The notes: generated by a model not told the origin, from the sequence alone. A DNA stretch of 64,000 nucleotides from Actinoplanes campanulatus (GCF_014647795.1 NZ_BMPW01000016.1:184927-248926); one strand, 5' to 3'. Positions 8,489 through 17,176 are shown, counted from the stretch's first letter. Made by a program: numbers and translations.

Positions 8489-10645
8489 TTGCGAGTGGCC
8501 GAACCCGGCGTCGTCCTGACCGCCGTGCCGGAGGAGCCGCGGCATCGCGGCATGCATCTGGCCGTGGTGGCGGCCGACGTCGCCCCGCGACTCGGCGTCT
8601 CCGGCGGGCACGACGACCGCGCACCCCGGTACGTCCGGCTGGTGAACCCGGCCACCGGAGCGGCCGGATATGCCCGCCTGCACACCGGCGAGCACCTCGC
8701 GCCGGGCATCGTGGCGGTGCAGGGATACATCCTGGACAACGCCGGGATCACCGCCGGTGAGAGCGTCCGGGTGGAGCGGTGGGATCCGGAGCGGGACGCC
8801 CGGCCCGCGACCGAGGTGACGCTGGCCCGGGTCGCCGGTCTCCCGGCCGGGCGGGTGCAGGCCGGCGGGGTACGGGTCCGCCTCACCGACTCCGGGCTCA
8901 CCTTCGTGCCCGGTCACCGGTTCTCGCTGCCGGCCGGCGGGGCGGACCTGACCTTCGAGGTGATCGCCGCCGACCCGCCCGATGTACCGGTCCGGTGCAC
9001 CCCGGAGACCGTGCTGACCCTCCAGGACGCCACCGGCCCGGACACCGCCGACCGCACCACCGGCCGCCCGGAGGCCGCGGAGGACGTCTTCGCGGACATC
9101 GGCGGCCTGGACGCGGCGATCCGGCGGATCACCGAGCTGGTCATCTGGCCGGCCGAGCAGCCGGAGCTGTTCGCCCGGCTCGGCATCGGCGCGGCCCGCG
9201 GCATCATCCTGCACGGCCCGCCGGGCACCGGTAAGACGCTGCTCGCCCGGGCCGTGGCCAAGCGGATGGGCGCGCACTTCTTCCTGATCAACGGTCCCGA
9301 GGTGATGTCCAAGTTCTACGGTGAGGCCGAGCGCCGGCTGCGCGAGGTGTTCGCCGAGGCGGCCGAGAAGCAGCCGAGCGTGGTCTTCATCGACGAGCTG
9401 GACTCGATCGCGCCGTCCCGGGACCGGGTCTCCGGCGACCTGGAGGTACGCCTGGTCAGCCAGCTGCTCACGCTGCTGGACGGGTTGCACGGCCGCGGCC
9501 AGGTGGTGGTCATCGGCGCCACCAACCGGCCCGCGGCGATCGACCCGGCCCTGCGCCGCCCGGGCCGCTTCGACCACGAGGTGGAGATCGCCGCACCGGA
9601 TCAGGCCGGGCGCCGCGACATCCTGCGGGTGCACAGCCGTGGCACCCCGCTGGCCGTCGGCGTGGACCTCGATGACCTGGCCGAACGGACCGTCGGGTTC
9701 GTCGGCGCCGACCTGGCCAGCCTGGTGCAGGAGGCGGCGTTCGCGGCGGCCCGGCGCCTGATGCGTACCAGCCTGGATCCGGCGTCGGTGAGCCGCGCCG
9801 AGGTGGGCCCGGACGACTTCGCCGAAGGGCTGCGGACCGTGCAGCCGTCGGCGTTCCGTGAGTTGCGCCCGGCGCTCAGCGGACCGGACTGGGACGATCT
9901 GACCGGCCTGGAGGCGGCGAAACAGGCCCTGCTCCAGCTCGTCGACTGGCCGCTCACCCGGCGGGAACGGCTGGCCGGGTTGGGCGTGGCCCGGCCCGGC
10001 GCGCTGCTGCTCACCGGACCGCCACTCGGCGGCAAGACCTGCCTGGTCGGGGCGCTGGCCCGGCGGATGTCGGCGACACTCCTGCGGCTGCCGGCGATCG
10101 AGCTGCTCAGCCCGTGGGCGGGTGAGGCCGAGCGGATGATCCGCGACACCTTCGTGAAGGCCCGGCAGACGTCGCCGAGCATCGTGCTCATCGACGACCT
10201 CGACCGGCTCACCGCCGGCGATCCCGACCTGGTCCGCCGCCTGCTCGCGCAGGTGGACAACGAGATGACCCAGCTGACGTACGCCACCGCGGCCTCGGTG
10301 ATCGTGACCGCCCGTACCGGGGGCCTGCCTCCGGCGGTCCGGCACGACCCGCTCTTCTCCGACGTCGTCGAGCTGGGCCCGCCGTCGTCCACGGAGATCC
10401 GTACGGTCGTGCAGCGCCGCCTCGCCCCGTACCTGGACGGCGAGGTGACCGCCGACGAGCTGGCCGCCGAACTCCGCGACCGTTCGATCGGCGAGGCGCT
10501 GCGGGTCTGCGACGACGCGCTGACCGGCGCGCTGTGGGACGAACCGGATCACCCGGTCGTCCGGAAACAACACCTCATCACGGCTCTCGACCGTGCCACA
10601 CACACCCGTACCACCAGTCCGGAGGAGGACGAGCTCAGTGTCTGA
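8489..10645 (+). CDS. CDC48/p97-like double AAA+ ATPase
   Basis: This 718-residue protein has an N-terminal beta domain like the CDC48 N domain (about 1-170) and two AAA modules. D1 (about 195-455) is complete: Walker A GPPGTGKT (243-250), pore loop SKFYGEAE, Walker B VVFIDELD and Arg-finger segment DPALRRPGRFD. D2 (about 465-640) has Walker A GPPLGGKT (510-517). Its Walker B reads IVLIDDLD, with Asp for the catalytic Glu, and the Arg-finger region is replaced by PAVRHDPLF. D1 is therefore the likely motor. Such ATPases unfold or extract proteins. The start is TTG with GGGG about 7 bases upstream; GTG 8495 is possible. It is flanked by the zinc-ribbon genes. Confidence 0.92.
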   Translation: MRVAEPGVVLTAVPEEPRHRGMHLAVVAADVAPRLGVSGGHDDRAPRYVRLVNPATGAAGYARLHTGEHLAPGIVAVQGYILDNAGITAGESVRVERWDPERDARPATEVTLARVAGLPAGRVQAGGVRVRLTDSGLTFVPGHRFSLPAGGADLTFEVIAADPPDVPVRCTPETVLTLQDATGPDTADRTTGRPEAAEDVFADIGGLDAAIRRITELVIWPAEQPELFARLGIGAARGIILHGPPGTGKTLLARAVAKRMGAHFFLINGPEVMSKFYGEAERRLREVFAEAAEKQPSVVFIDELDSIAPSRDRVSGDLEVRLVSQLLTLLDGLHGRGQVVVIGATNRPAAIDPALRRPGRFDHEVEIAAPDQAGRRDILRVHSRGTPLAVGVDLDDLAERTVGFVGADLASLVQEAAFAAARRLMRTSLDPASVSRAEVGPDDFAEGLRTVQPSAFRELRPALSGPDWDDLTGLEAAKQALLQLVDWPLTRRERLAGLGVARPGALLLTGPPLGGKTCLVGALARRMSATLLRLPAIELLSPWAGEAERMIRDTFVKARQTSPSIVLIDDLDRLTAGDPDLVRRLLAQVDNEMTQLTYATAASVIVTARTGGLPPAVRHDPLFSDVVELGPPSSTEIRTVVQRRLAPYLDGEVTADELAAELRDRSIGEALRVCDDALTGALWDEPDHPVVRKQHLITALDRATHTRTTSPEEDELSV

Positions 10646-11306
10646 CATCCCCAACGGAGGTCGCCGTCAAGCCGTGCCACGGCAGACCGTGGAATCGCCG
10701 AAGCAGGTGACCCTCCAGTTCCTCGACGACACCTGGGAGCGGCTGCTCAACTCGCTGGAGCGGCTCGAGCAGGTGAGCGAGGGCTACCGCAATCTGACCG
10801 CCACCCGGCTCGACCAGCACCCGGACCGGGACCGGATCACCGAGTCGGAGCTGGACGTCCGGTGGGAGGTCCACCTCCAGATCAAGAGCCTCGAGCGGAT
10901 CGTCAAGCCGGTCATCGAGGACGCGCAGTGGATGATCGACGACTTCCTGCGCTGGTTCGGCGGCCGGGCCCGGCGGCCGCTCGCGGTCACCGACGAGTAC
11001 GCCGTACCGGTCCTGCACTGCATCATGGACCACCCGTACGAGCTGCCGGATCTCGACGAGGTCGTGCCCACCGAGACGGACATCCTGGACGCCGCCGAGG
11101 CGCTCGGCCGTGGCCTGCACGAGTCCGACAAGATCGAGGAACGGTTCCTCGCCGACTCCCGGCTGGAGGCCACCCGGCATCTCCACACCCGCGCCCGCAG
11201 CCGGAGCAGCGGTCTGGTCCGGCTCAGCGAACTCAACCGGATGCTGGCCGTGCACCTGGCCTATGTGATCGACCACCCCCAGCCCGCGAAGGAGGAACCC
11301 AGATGA
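10638..11306 (+). CDS. Helical protein of unknown function in AAA operon
   Basis: The 222-residue product has no recognised domain and no signal peptide. It looks almost wholly alpha-helical and charged, with long helices such as TWERLLNSLERLEQVSEGY and WEVHLQIKSLERIVKPVIED. It begins at GTG 10638, eight bases inside the ATPase gene, with GGAGGAGG at 10621-10628 as ribosome site. Its stop overlaps the next gene's ATG (ATGA). This double overlap implies co-translation with the ATPase and the third zinc-ribbon protein, and fits a scaffold or adaptor subunit (inference). Confidence 0.75.
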   Translation: MSDIPNGGRRQAVPRQTVESPKQVTLQFLDDTWERLLNSLERLEQVSEGYRNLTATRLDQHPDRDRITESELDVRWEVHLQIKSLERIVKPVIEDAQWMIDDFLRWFGGRARRPLAVTDEYAVPVLHCIMDHPYELPDLDEVVPTETDILDAAEALGRGLHESDKIEERFLADSRLEATRHLHTRARSRSSGLVRLSELNRMLAVHLAYVIDHPQPAKEEPR

Positions 11307-11650
11307 GCCAGTACGACACCCAGGTTCCGGAAGCCGAGTGGTTCAGCCTGGTGATGCGCTGCCCGGCCTGCCTGTCCGAACAGAAGGAACCCGGCCCGGC
11401 GGCGCAGTGGTTCCACGCCTCCGACGACGGGTTCGTGCAGGTGGGCAGCAGTGCCCAGTACCGCTGCACGAGCTGCCGGTGCGTCGAGCACGTGAAGAGC
11501 TGGCGGTACGCGTGCGAGGCGCACCAGACCGACTTCCGCCCCACCTCGTCGGCGCACCTGGCGAACGCGCTGTCCACCGCCGGGCAGATCACCAGCGTGG
11601 CCGGCCGGCAGTGGATGCAGCGGTTCCTGGAGAACCTCGGCGAGTGGTGA
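11303..11650 (+). CDS. Zinc-ribbon-like small protein C (last gene of AAA operon)
   Basis: The product has 115 residues with the strong ribosome site AAGGAGGAA before ATG 11303. It shares RCPAC, CTSC, EHVKSWRYACEAH, DFRPTSSAHLANALSTAGQ, TSVAGRQW and FLENLGEW with copy A. It differs at the site after the aromatic-His pair: WFHASDDG replaces the WYHxxCGG of copies A and B, so one potential metal-binding Cys is missing. It is followed by a 12-bp hairpin that closes the operon. Function is unknown. Confidence 0.8.
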   Translation: MSQYDTQVPEAEWFSLVMRCPACLSEQKEPGPAAQWFHASDDGFVQVGSSAQYRCTSCRCVEHVKSWRYACEAHQTDFRPTSSAHLANALSTAGQITSVAGRQWMQRFLENLGEW

Positions 11651-11656
11651 GAATGG

Positions 11657-11693
11657 CGAAGGAGCCGGGGCAGGTACGCCACCGGCTCCTTCG
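11657..11693 (+). terminator. Hairpin ending the AAA operon
   Basis: A perfect 12-bp stem (CGAAGGAGCCGG with CCGGCTCCTTCG) and a 13-base loop start 7 bases after the stop of zinc-ribbon protein C. No U tract follows, as is common in actinomycetes. Confidence 0.7.
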
Positions 11694-11712
11694 TGGTCGA
11701 TCCGGCCACGCC

Positions 11713-11718
11713 TAGACT
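11713..11718 (+). promoter_or_regulatory. Possible -10 hexamer of the methyltransferase gene
   Basis: TAGACT fits the actinobacterial TANNNT pattern and lies about 40 bases before the GTG start. The -35 region is poor (TTCGTG at 11690) and overlaps the preceding terminator, so this is weak. Confidence 0.3.
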
Positions 11719-11758
11719 GGGCCTGCGCCCGGAGACCGATCGGCCAGGGAGATCCACA

Positions 11759-13384
11759 GTGAAGCTGGCCCGTGAGGTCTCCGCCGACAAGCTACGGGGC
11801 GGCTTCTATTCACCGGCCGGGCTCGTCCGGGTGTGCCTGGAGCGGGTCTCCGCCCTGGTGACCGGCACCGATTCCCTTCGAGTGCTGGAGCCCAGCGCCG
11901 GTGACGGGGCGTTCCTGCGCGGCATCGTGGCGCATCCGCTCCGCGAGCGGGTCGGCGACGTGGTGGCCGTGGAGATCCTGGAGCGCGAGGCGGCCGCCTG
12001 CCGGGACGGCGGCGCGGCTCTCGGCGAGGATCTGCACGTGCACCACGGCAGCTTTCTGGACGACCACGTCGGGCTGGCGCCGTCCTTCGACGTGGTGGTG
12101 GGCAATCCGCCCTTCGTCCGCTTCCAGTTCGTCGACGCCGACGAGCGGCGCAAGGCGGAGGCGATCGCCACGCGGCTCGGCGTGACCCTCAAGGGGGTCT
12201 CCAACCTGTGGATCCCGATCCTGCTGAAGGCGGTCTCCTGCCTGCGTACGGGCGGGGTGTTCGCCTTCATCCTGCCCGCCGAGTTCCTCACCGGGATCTC
12301 CGCCTCGACGGTCCGGGACTGGCTGCTGGCCCACACCACCGACCTGCGGATCGACCTCTTCCCGCCGAATTCCTTCCCGGCGGTGCTCCAGGAGGTCGTG
12401 GTGCTCAGCGGACGGCGGCTCGACGTCTCCGCCGGGACGGCGAGCCTCACCGTCTTCGACCACAGCGGAGATCGGCCGGCCTGGAGCCATCGGGTCCGTC
12501 CGGGCACACCCACATGGACGAACTTCCTGCTGACCCCCGCCCAGGCGGACGCGTACACCGGGGCCTCCCGGCTGGCGGGCTGCATCGGCCTCGGTCACGC
12601 GGTGCGGTTCAGGGTCGCCACGGTGACCGGCGCGAACGACTTCTTCTCGGTGGACGAGGCGACCGTGGAGCGGCACGAGCTGGCGCCCTGGGCCCGGCCG
12701 CTGCTGCCCCGCATCCGTAACGCGCCCGGCCTGGTCTTCACCCGGGAGGATCACGAGCTGATCCGGAGCGAGGGCGGCAAGGGCCGGCTCCTGGACTTCT
12801 CCGCCACCGCACCGGACCCGATGGGGATGCCCGGCCCCACCGGCTACCTCGGCCTGGGTGAGCGGGATCTGCTGCACGAGCGGTACAAGTGCCGGATCCG
12901 TACCCCGTGGTACCGGGTTCCCGTGGTCGCGCCCGGGGAACTGCTGCTCTCCAAGCGGTCGCACCTGTTCCCGCGGGTCGTCCTCAACACCATGTCGGCG
13001 ACCACCACCGACACGATCTACCAGGGCCGGCTCACCGCGGCGTACGCGCGGCGGGGCCGGGCCGTGGCGGCGTCCTTCCACAACTCGCTGACCATCCTGA
13101 GCGCCGAGATCGAGGGCCGCAGCTTCGGCGGCGGGGTGCTGGAGCTGGTGCCCAGCGAGGTGGCCCGGCTGCGGATCTTCGTGGCCGACGAGCTCGCCGA
13201 GGACCTGGGCCGGCTGGACGGCATCTCCCGGTCCACCGATCCGGACAAGGACAGCCTGCTGGTCGAGGAGACGGACCGGCGGCTGGCGAAGGCGGTGGAC
13301 GGCCTGGACGACTCGGTTATCGCCACCCTCGCGGACGCCCGTCGCACGCTTCTCCAGCGCCGCCTCGACCGGAACCGCTCCTGA
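11759..13384 (+). CDS. Orphan N6-adenine DNA methyltransferase (TaqI/Eco57I type)
   Basis: The product has 541 residues. AdoMet motif I is VLEPSAGDGAFL, and the catalytic NPPF is at 116-119 (VVVGNPPFVRF). This order and NPPF mark gamma-class adenine methyltransferases. The C-terminal half would hold the target-recognition region, including LLLSKRSHLFPRVVLNT. No nuclease domain and no restriction partner are seen nearby except the separate type III pair. GTG 11759 is chosen because GGGAGA lies about 7 bases upstream; in-frame sequence extends further but without a ribosome site. It could be a solitary regulatory methylase or a self-protection enzyme for the neighbouring AAA system. Confidence 0.82.
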   Translation: MKLAREVSADKLRGGFYSPAGLVRVCLERVSALVTGTDSLRVLEPSAGDGAFLRGIVAHPLRERVGDVVAVEILEREAAACRDGGAALGEDLHVHHGSFLDDHVGLAPSFDVVVGNPPFVRFQFVDADERRKAEAIATRLGVTLKGVSNLWIPILLKAVSCLRTGGVFAFILPAEFLTGISASTVRDWLLAHTTDLRIDLFPPNSFPAVLQEVVVLSGRRLDVSAGTASLTVFDHSGDRPAWSHRVRPGTPTWTNFLLTPAQADAYTGASRLAGCIGLGHAVRFRVATVTGANDFFSVDEATVERHELAPWARPLLPRIRNAPGLVFTREDHELIRSEGGKGRLLDFSATAPDPMGMPGPTGYLGLGERDLLHERYKCRIRTPWYRVPVVAPGELLLSKRSHLFPRVVLNTMSATTTDTIYQGRLTAAYARRGRAVAASFHNSLTILSAEIEGRSFGGGVLELVPSEVARLRIFVADELAEDLGRLDGISRSTDPDKDSLLVEETDRRLAKAVDGLDDSVIATLADARRTLLQRRLDRNRS

Positions 13385-13389
13385 TCCTT

Positions 13390-13423
13390 CCGGTGGGAGA
13401 CCGGGTCGCCGGTCTCCCACCGG
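13390..13423. terminator. Bidirectional hairpin between convergent genes
   Basis: A perfect 15-bp stem (CCGGTGGGAGACCGG) with loop GTCG sits between the methyltransferase stop and the stop of the glucanase gene on the other strand. Confidence 0.75.
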
Positions 13424-13431
13424 GGGGCGGA

Positions 13432-14679
13432 TCAGGCCCTGGCCCACTTCTGGGCGGCGGTGCCGTTGCAGTCCCAGAGCTGGAGCTGGGTGCCGTTGGC
13501 GCTGTTCGCTCCGGTGATGTCGACACACCGGTTCGCCGAGATGTTCACCAGGTCGCCGGCGGCCGACAGGGTGAACCGCTGGACCGGGTTGCCGTTGCAG
13601 GTGACCAACTGGATCGGGGTGCCGCTGGCCAGCGCGCCGCCGGCCGGGTCCATGCACTTGCCCATGGCTCGCAGGGTGCCGTCGCTCGCGAAGGTCCACT
13701 GCTGGGCGGCGGTGCCGTTGCAGTCGTACATCTGGAGTCGCGCGCCGTCGACGGCGTTGGCGCCGGGGATGTCGATGCAGCGGCCGTTGAGGTTGCTCTT
13801 CAGCGCGTTGCCGGTGGCCGGCGGCGGCGTGGTGGAGTCGTTCCAGGCCGAGACGCGCACGTAGTCGACCAGCATGGTCTGCGGGAACGAGGTGCTCGCG
13901 TCCGGGCTGCCCGGCCAGTTGCCGCCGACCGCGACGTTCAGGATCATGAAGAACGGGTGGTCGAAGACCCACTGGCGGCCGCCGAGCGAGGCCGGGGTGA
14001 CGCGGAAGTACTCGGCGCCGTCCAGGTACCAGACGATCAGATTCGGAGACCATTCGACCGCGTACGAGTGGAAGGCGTCGCCGAGCGGGGCGCCCAGGGT
14101 GCGGTTGCCCCCGATGGCGGAACCGCCGGAGTAGCCGGGCCCGTGGATGGTGCCGTAGAGCTTGTTCGGCTCCTTGCCGACGTTCTCCATGATGTCGATC
14201 TCGCCGGACTGCGGCCAGCCGACGCTGCCCAGGTTGTCGCCGAGCATCCAGAACGCGGGCCAGATGCCCTGCCCCTTCGGGACCTTGATGCTGGCCTCGA
14301 ACCGGCCGTACTTCTGTGTGAACTTTCCGGACGTGAGGATCCGGCCCGACGTGTACTGACAGGTGCCGTACCAGCACTGGTAGTTGGCCGGGTTCTCCTT
14401 ACGCGCGGTGATCGCCAGGTGACCCTGGCCGTCCTGGCGGACGTTGCTGGTGGAGTTGGTGTAGTACTGCAGCTCGCTGTTGCCGAAACCGCCACCGCCG
14501 ACGTCGAAGTTCCACTTCGATCCGTCGATCGCCGCGCCGGACGCGCCGTTGAACTCATCTGACCAGGTCACCGGGCCGATGGCGGCGTCCGCCGTGTCTC
14601 CGCGTGACGTGATGGTCAGGGTTCCGGCGAGGGTGAGCGCGACGGTCGCCGCGCCGAGAAGGGCTCGTAACTTCCGCAT
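13432..14679 (-). CDS. Secreted GH16 beta-glucanase with ricin-type (CBM13) lectin domain
   Basis: The 415-residue precursor has a Sec signal peptide (RKLRALLGAATVALTLAGT). The GH16 catalytic domain covers about residues 35-280, with the signature GEIDIMEN: Glu160 nucleophile, Asp162 and Glu165 acid/base. A beta-trefoil follows (about 290-415) with the repeated CxDI...QxW pattern (QQW, QRF, QKW). GH16 enzymes of this type cut beta-1,3 or mixed-link glucans outside the cell, and CBM13 binds sugars. ATG 14679 has GGAGG upstream. An AT-rich palindrome 30-56 bases upstream resembles one before the chitinase gene at 18431, suggesting co-regulation. Confidence 0.9.
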   Translation of the reverse strand: MRKLRALLGAATVALTLAGTLTITSRGDTADAAIGPVTWSDEFNGASGAAIDGSKWNFDVGGGGFGNSELQYYTNSTSNVRQDGQGHLAITARKENPANYQCWYGTCQYTSGRILTSGKFTQKYGRFEASIKVPKGQGIWPAFWMLGDNLGSVGWPQSGEIDIMENVGKEPNKLYGTIHGPGYSGGSAIGGNRTLGAPLGDAFHSYAVEWSPNLIVWYLDGAEYFRVTPASLGGRQWVFDHPFFMILNVAVGGNWPGSPDASTSFPQTMLVDYVRVSAWNDSTTPPPATGNALKSNLNGRCIDIPGANAVDGARLQMYDCNGTAAQQWTFASDGTLRAMGKCMDPAGGALASGTPIQLVTCNGNPVQRFTLSAAGDLVNISANRCVDITGANSANGTQLQLWDCNGTAAQKWARA

Positions 14680-14707
14680 GGGGATCCTCCGGGGGAGAGG
14701 GAACCTG

Positions 14708-14735
14708 AACTTTATTTGTAACAATCTTTAAAGTT
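14708..14735 (-). promoter_or_regulatory. AT-rich inverted repeat upstream of GH16 gene
   Basis: Seven-base arms AACTTTA and TAAAGTT flank a 14-base centre holding TTGTAACAA. It stands out against GC-rich surroundings just upstream of the glucanase start. The inner arms CTTTA and TAAAG recur before the chitinase gene (18367-18395), so it is a candidate operator or promoter element for secreted glycosidases. Confidence 0.5.
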
Positions 14736-14889
14736 CGATGACCGCCAGTCAATGACGACGGGTTCCGGAACCGCCGGATAACAGGAAACGCACAGCGACC
14801 TTCGGTGAACCATCGACCGGCCCGTGCCGTGGAATCTCTCAGATAAGGTGTCACCCGCCGCATCGCCCGCATCGAGGTTGGAGACAGGG

Positions 14890-16035
14890 TTGCCAAAGTC
14901 CGCGAAGCGCCGCACACCCCTGTGGGCGCGGCTGTGTGCCAGTGCTGGTTGCGCACTCATGGTCGTCAGCGGAGGGACCATGGTCGGCGGCCAGGCCCTG
15001 GTCGCCAAGTACACCGGTGGCATCACCAACAACGACCTGCTCGACAACGGTGCGGCGCAGGCGGCGCCGGCCGACAAGGAGATCAAGGGCCCGCTGACGA
15101 TCCTGCTGGTCGGCATCGACCCGCGGAAGTCCTCGACGCCGCCGCTGTCCGACTCGATCCTGATCGCGCACATCCCCGCGGACATGAGCACGGCCTACCT
15201 GTTCTCCATGCCCCGCGACCTGTACGTGGACATCCCGGCCGACTCGAAGTCCGGCGTCCGCGCGCACAGCGGGAAGATCAACTCGGCGATGGCGCTGGGC
15301 AGCCAGGTGAACGGCAAAATCGACGTCGTGAACGGCTTCCAGCTGCTCTCCAAGACGGTCCGCAACTACACCGGCATCGACAAGTTCGACGCCGCGGCGA
15401 TCATCAACTTCGGCGGCTTCAAGAAGATGGTCGAGGCGCTCGGCGGCGTCTCCATGGTCATCGACATGGACGTGAAGTCGGAGCACCTGACGCCCGAGGG
15501 CAAGCAGCGGCCGCGCAAGTCGAGTTGCCCGGTCACCAGTGACTGCCCGCACCCGTACACGGGGCCGCAGGCGTCCTACAAGAAGAGCACCAAGCCGGTC
15601 CGGCTCCAGCCGTGGCAGGCGCTCGACTACGTGCGGCAGCGCTACCCGAACGCCGGCGTCCCGATGAGCGACTACGACCGGCAGCGCCACCAGCAGCAGT
15701 TCATCAAGGCCATGGCCAAGGAGGCGATGAGCAAGAGCGTCATCACCGACGTCAAGAAGCTCACCAAGATCCTGGACGCGGCCGGCGAGTCGCTGACCTT
15801 CGCGGGCGGCGGCAGCGACCCGCTCGAGTGGGCGTTCGCGCTCAAGGGCCTCAACGTCGACGACATGACCACGATCAAGCTGCCCGGTGGCGGCAAGTTC
15901 GAGTCCGACGGCGACTACCTGGGCGAGGAGTTCCGGCCGGCGACGACGGCCGAGGACTTCTTCAAGGCCGTCCGGGAGGACCGGGTCGCCCCGTTCCTGC
16001 TGGACAACCCCGGCCTGGTGAACAAGGACAGCTGA
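14890..16035 (+). CDS. LytR-CpsA-Psr (LCP) family cell-wall glycopolymer ligase
   Basis: A short basic cytoplasmic tail (KSAKRRTPLWARL) is followed by one membrane helix and an extracellular LCP domain. Typical segments are LTILLVGIDPR, SDSILIAHIPAD, LFSMPRDLYVDIP, FGGFKKMVEALGGV and QALDYVRQRYP. The conserved Arg and Asp residues that bind the polyprenyl pyrophosphate are present (MPRD, VRQR, DYDRQRHQQQF). LCP enzymes transfer anionic polymers to peptidoglycan. The start is uncertain: TTG 14890 has GGAG seven bases upstream. GTG 14824 and GTG 14848 are longer in-frame options without a good ribosome site. Confidence 0.85.
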   Translation: MPKSAKRRTPLWARLCASAGCALMVVSGGTMVGGQALVAKYTGGITNNDLLDNGAAQAAPADKEIKGPLTILLVGIDPRKSSTPPLSDSILIAHIPADMSTAYLFSMPRDLYVDIPADSKSGVRAHSGKINSAMALGSQVNGKIDVVNGFQLLSKTVRNYTGIDKFDAAAIINFGGFKKMVEALGGVSMVIDMDVKSEHLTPEGKQRPRKSSCPVTSDCPHPYTGPQASYKKSTKPVRLQPWQALDYVRQRYPNAGVPMSDYDRQRHQQQFIKAMAKEAMSKSVITDVKKLTKILDAAGESLTFAGGGSDPLEWAFALKGLNVDDMTTIKLPGGGKFESDGDYLGEEFRPATTAEDFFKAVREDRVAPFLLDNPGLVNKDS

Positions 16036-16105
16036 CCCCTGCCGCTCCTTGCATCGATGTGTTTCCCTGTGTGATCCCGGTCTCGCTATCACGAGGTGAA
16101 CCCAT

Positions 16106-17176
16106 ATGCGACGATCCACCAGATTTGGAGCCGTTCTCTTCACATCCCTGCTCGGCGGCCTGGTCGTGGCCGTGCCGGCGGAGGCCGCCGCGGCCGGTAA
16201 CGCCCGGGTCTCCGGGACCCGGGTGCTCTACACCGCCGCGAAAGGCGCCCAGAACCGGGTCGTGGTGACCCGGTCCGGCAACCGGATCACGGTCGACGAC
16301 CGGGTCGCGATCAAGGCGGGCGCCGGCTGCAAGGCCGTCAAGGGCGACCGGACCAGGGTCGTCTGCCGCACCGCGACCGCACCGACCCGGATTCGGATCG
16401 CCACCGGCGACCGCGTCGACACGATCGTCAACCGGACCGGTCTCGGCATGACCGCCGACGGCGGGACCGGCGGCGACACGATCAGCGGCGGGCCGGGCGC
16501 GGACATCCTCCGCGGCGGCTCCGGAGGCGACCGGATCCACGGGTACGGCGGCGACGACCTGATCTACGGCGGGACCGGCGGCGACCGGCTGAACGGCGGC
16601 GCCGGCCGGGACGGCATCCTCGGTGAACGCGGCAACGACGTCCTGCTCGGATCCAGCGGCGACGACTTCCTCAGCGGTGAGCTCGGCTCCGACCGGATCG
16701 ACGGCGGCTCCGGGAACGACTCGCTCTACGGCGACGAGCCGGGCCTCGGCGAACCCACCGCCGATGTCATCCGCGGCGGGCCGGGCCGCGACTCGGTGAT
16801 CTATTCGACCTACCGCAACGGCGTCACGGTCGACCTCGACGGTTCGGCCGGCGACGACGGCCAGGCCGGTGAGCACGACACGGTCGGCGCCGACGTGGAG
16901 GACGTCTACACCGGCGACGGCAACGACCGGCTGACCGGCAACGCGTCCGCCAACCGGTTCGACTCCGGCATGGGCGACGACGTGCTCCGCGGCGGCGCGG
17001 GCGACGACACGCTCATCGGCCTGGACGGGCGGGACCGGATCTACGGCGAGGCCGGTGACGACGAGATCGGTGAGTGGGACCTGGACGCGGACCTGCTGGA
17101 CGGCGGCAGCCACGTGACCCTCGGCGACCGGTGCATCGTCTCCGGCCCGGACACCACGGTCGGCTGCGAGCGCTGA
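16106..17176 (+). CDS. Secreted RTX-like calcium-binding repeat protein 1
   Basis: The 356-residue protein has a Sec signal peptide ending near AEAAAAG. A 70-residue N-terminal module has two Cys (GCKAVKGDRTRVVC). About a dozen GGxGxDxLxG-type nonapeptides follow, the hallmark of Ca-binding beta-roll repeats. An intervening segment is VTVDLDGSAGDDGQAGEHDTV. The C-terminal cap is GDRC...TTVGCER. The repeats should fold on binding calcium outside the cell. No type I secretion genes are near, and the signal peptide implies Sec export. ATG 16106 has GAGGTGA upstream. Five paralogues occur in this window. Confidence 0.88.
   Translation: MRRSTRFGAVLFTSLLGGLVVAVPAEAAAAGNARVSGTRVLYTAAKGAQNRVVVTRSGNRITVDDRVAIKAGAGCKAVKGDRTRVVCRTATAPTRIRIATGDRVDTIVNRTGLGMTADGGTGGDTISGGPGADILRGGSGGDRIHGYGGDDLIYGGTGGDRLNGGAGRDGILGERGNDVLLGSSGDDFLSGELGSDRIDGGSGNDSLYGDEPGLGEPTADVIRGGPGRDSVIYSTYRNGVTVDLDGSAGDDGQAGEHDTVGADVEDVYTGDGNDRLTGNASANRFDSGMGDDVLRGGAGDDTLIGLDGRDRIYGEAGDDEIGEWDLDADLLDGGSHVTLGDRCIVSGPDTTVGCER

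Noticed and set aside
8363-10654. Long minus-strand frame opposite the AAA ATPase gene
   Set aside because: Same GC-shadow effect; no recognised domain and no ribosome site.
11810-14562. Long frames spanning both the methyltransferase and GH16 genes on either strand
   Set aside because: They cross a clear terminator and lack any family signature; the real genes read in other frames.
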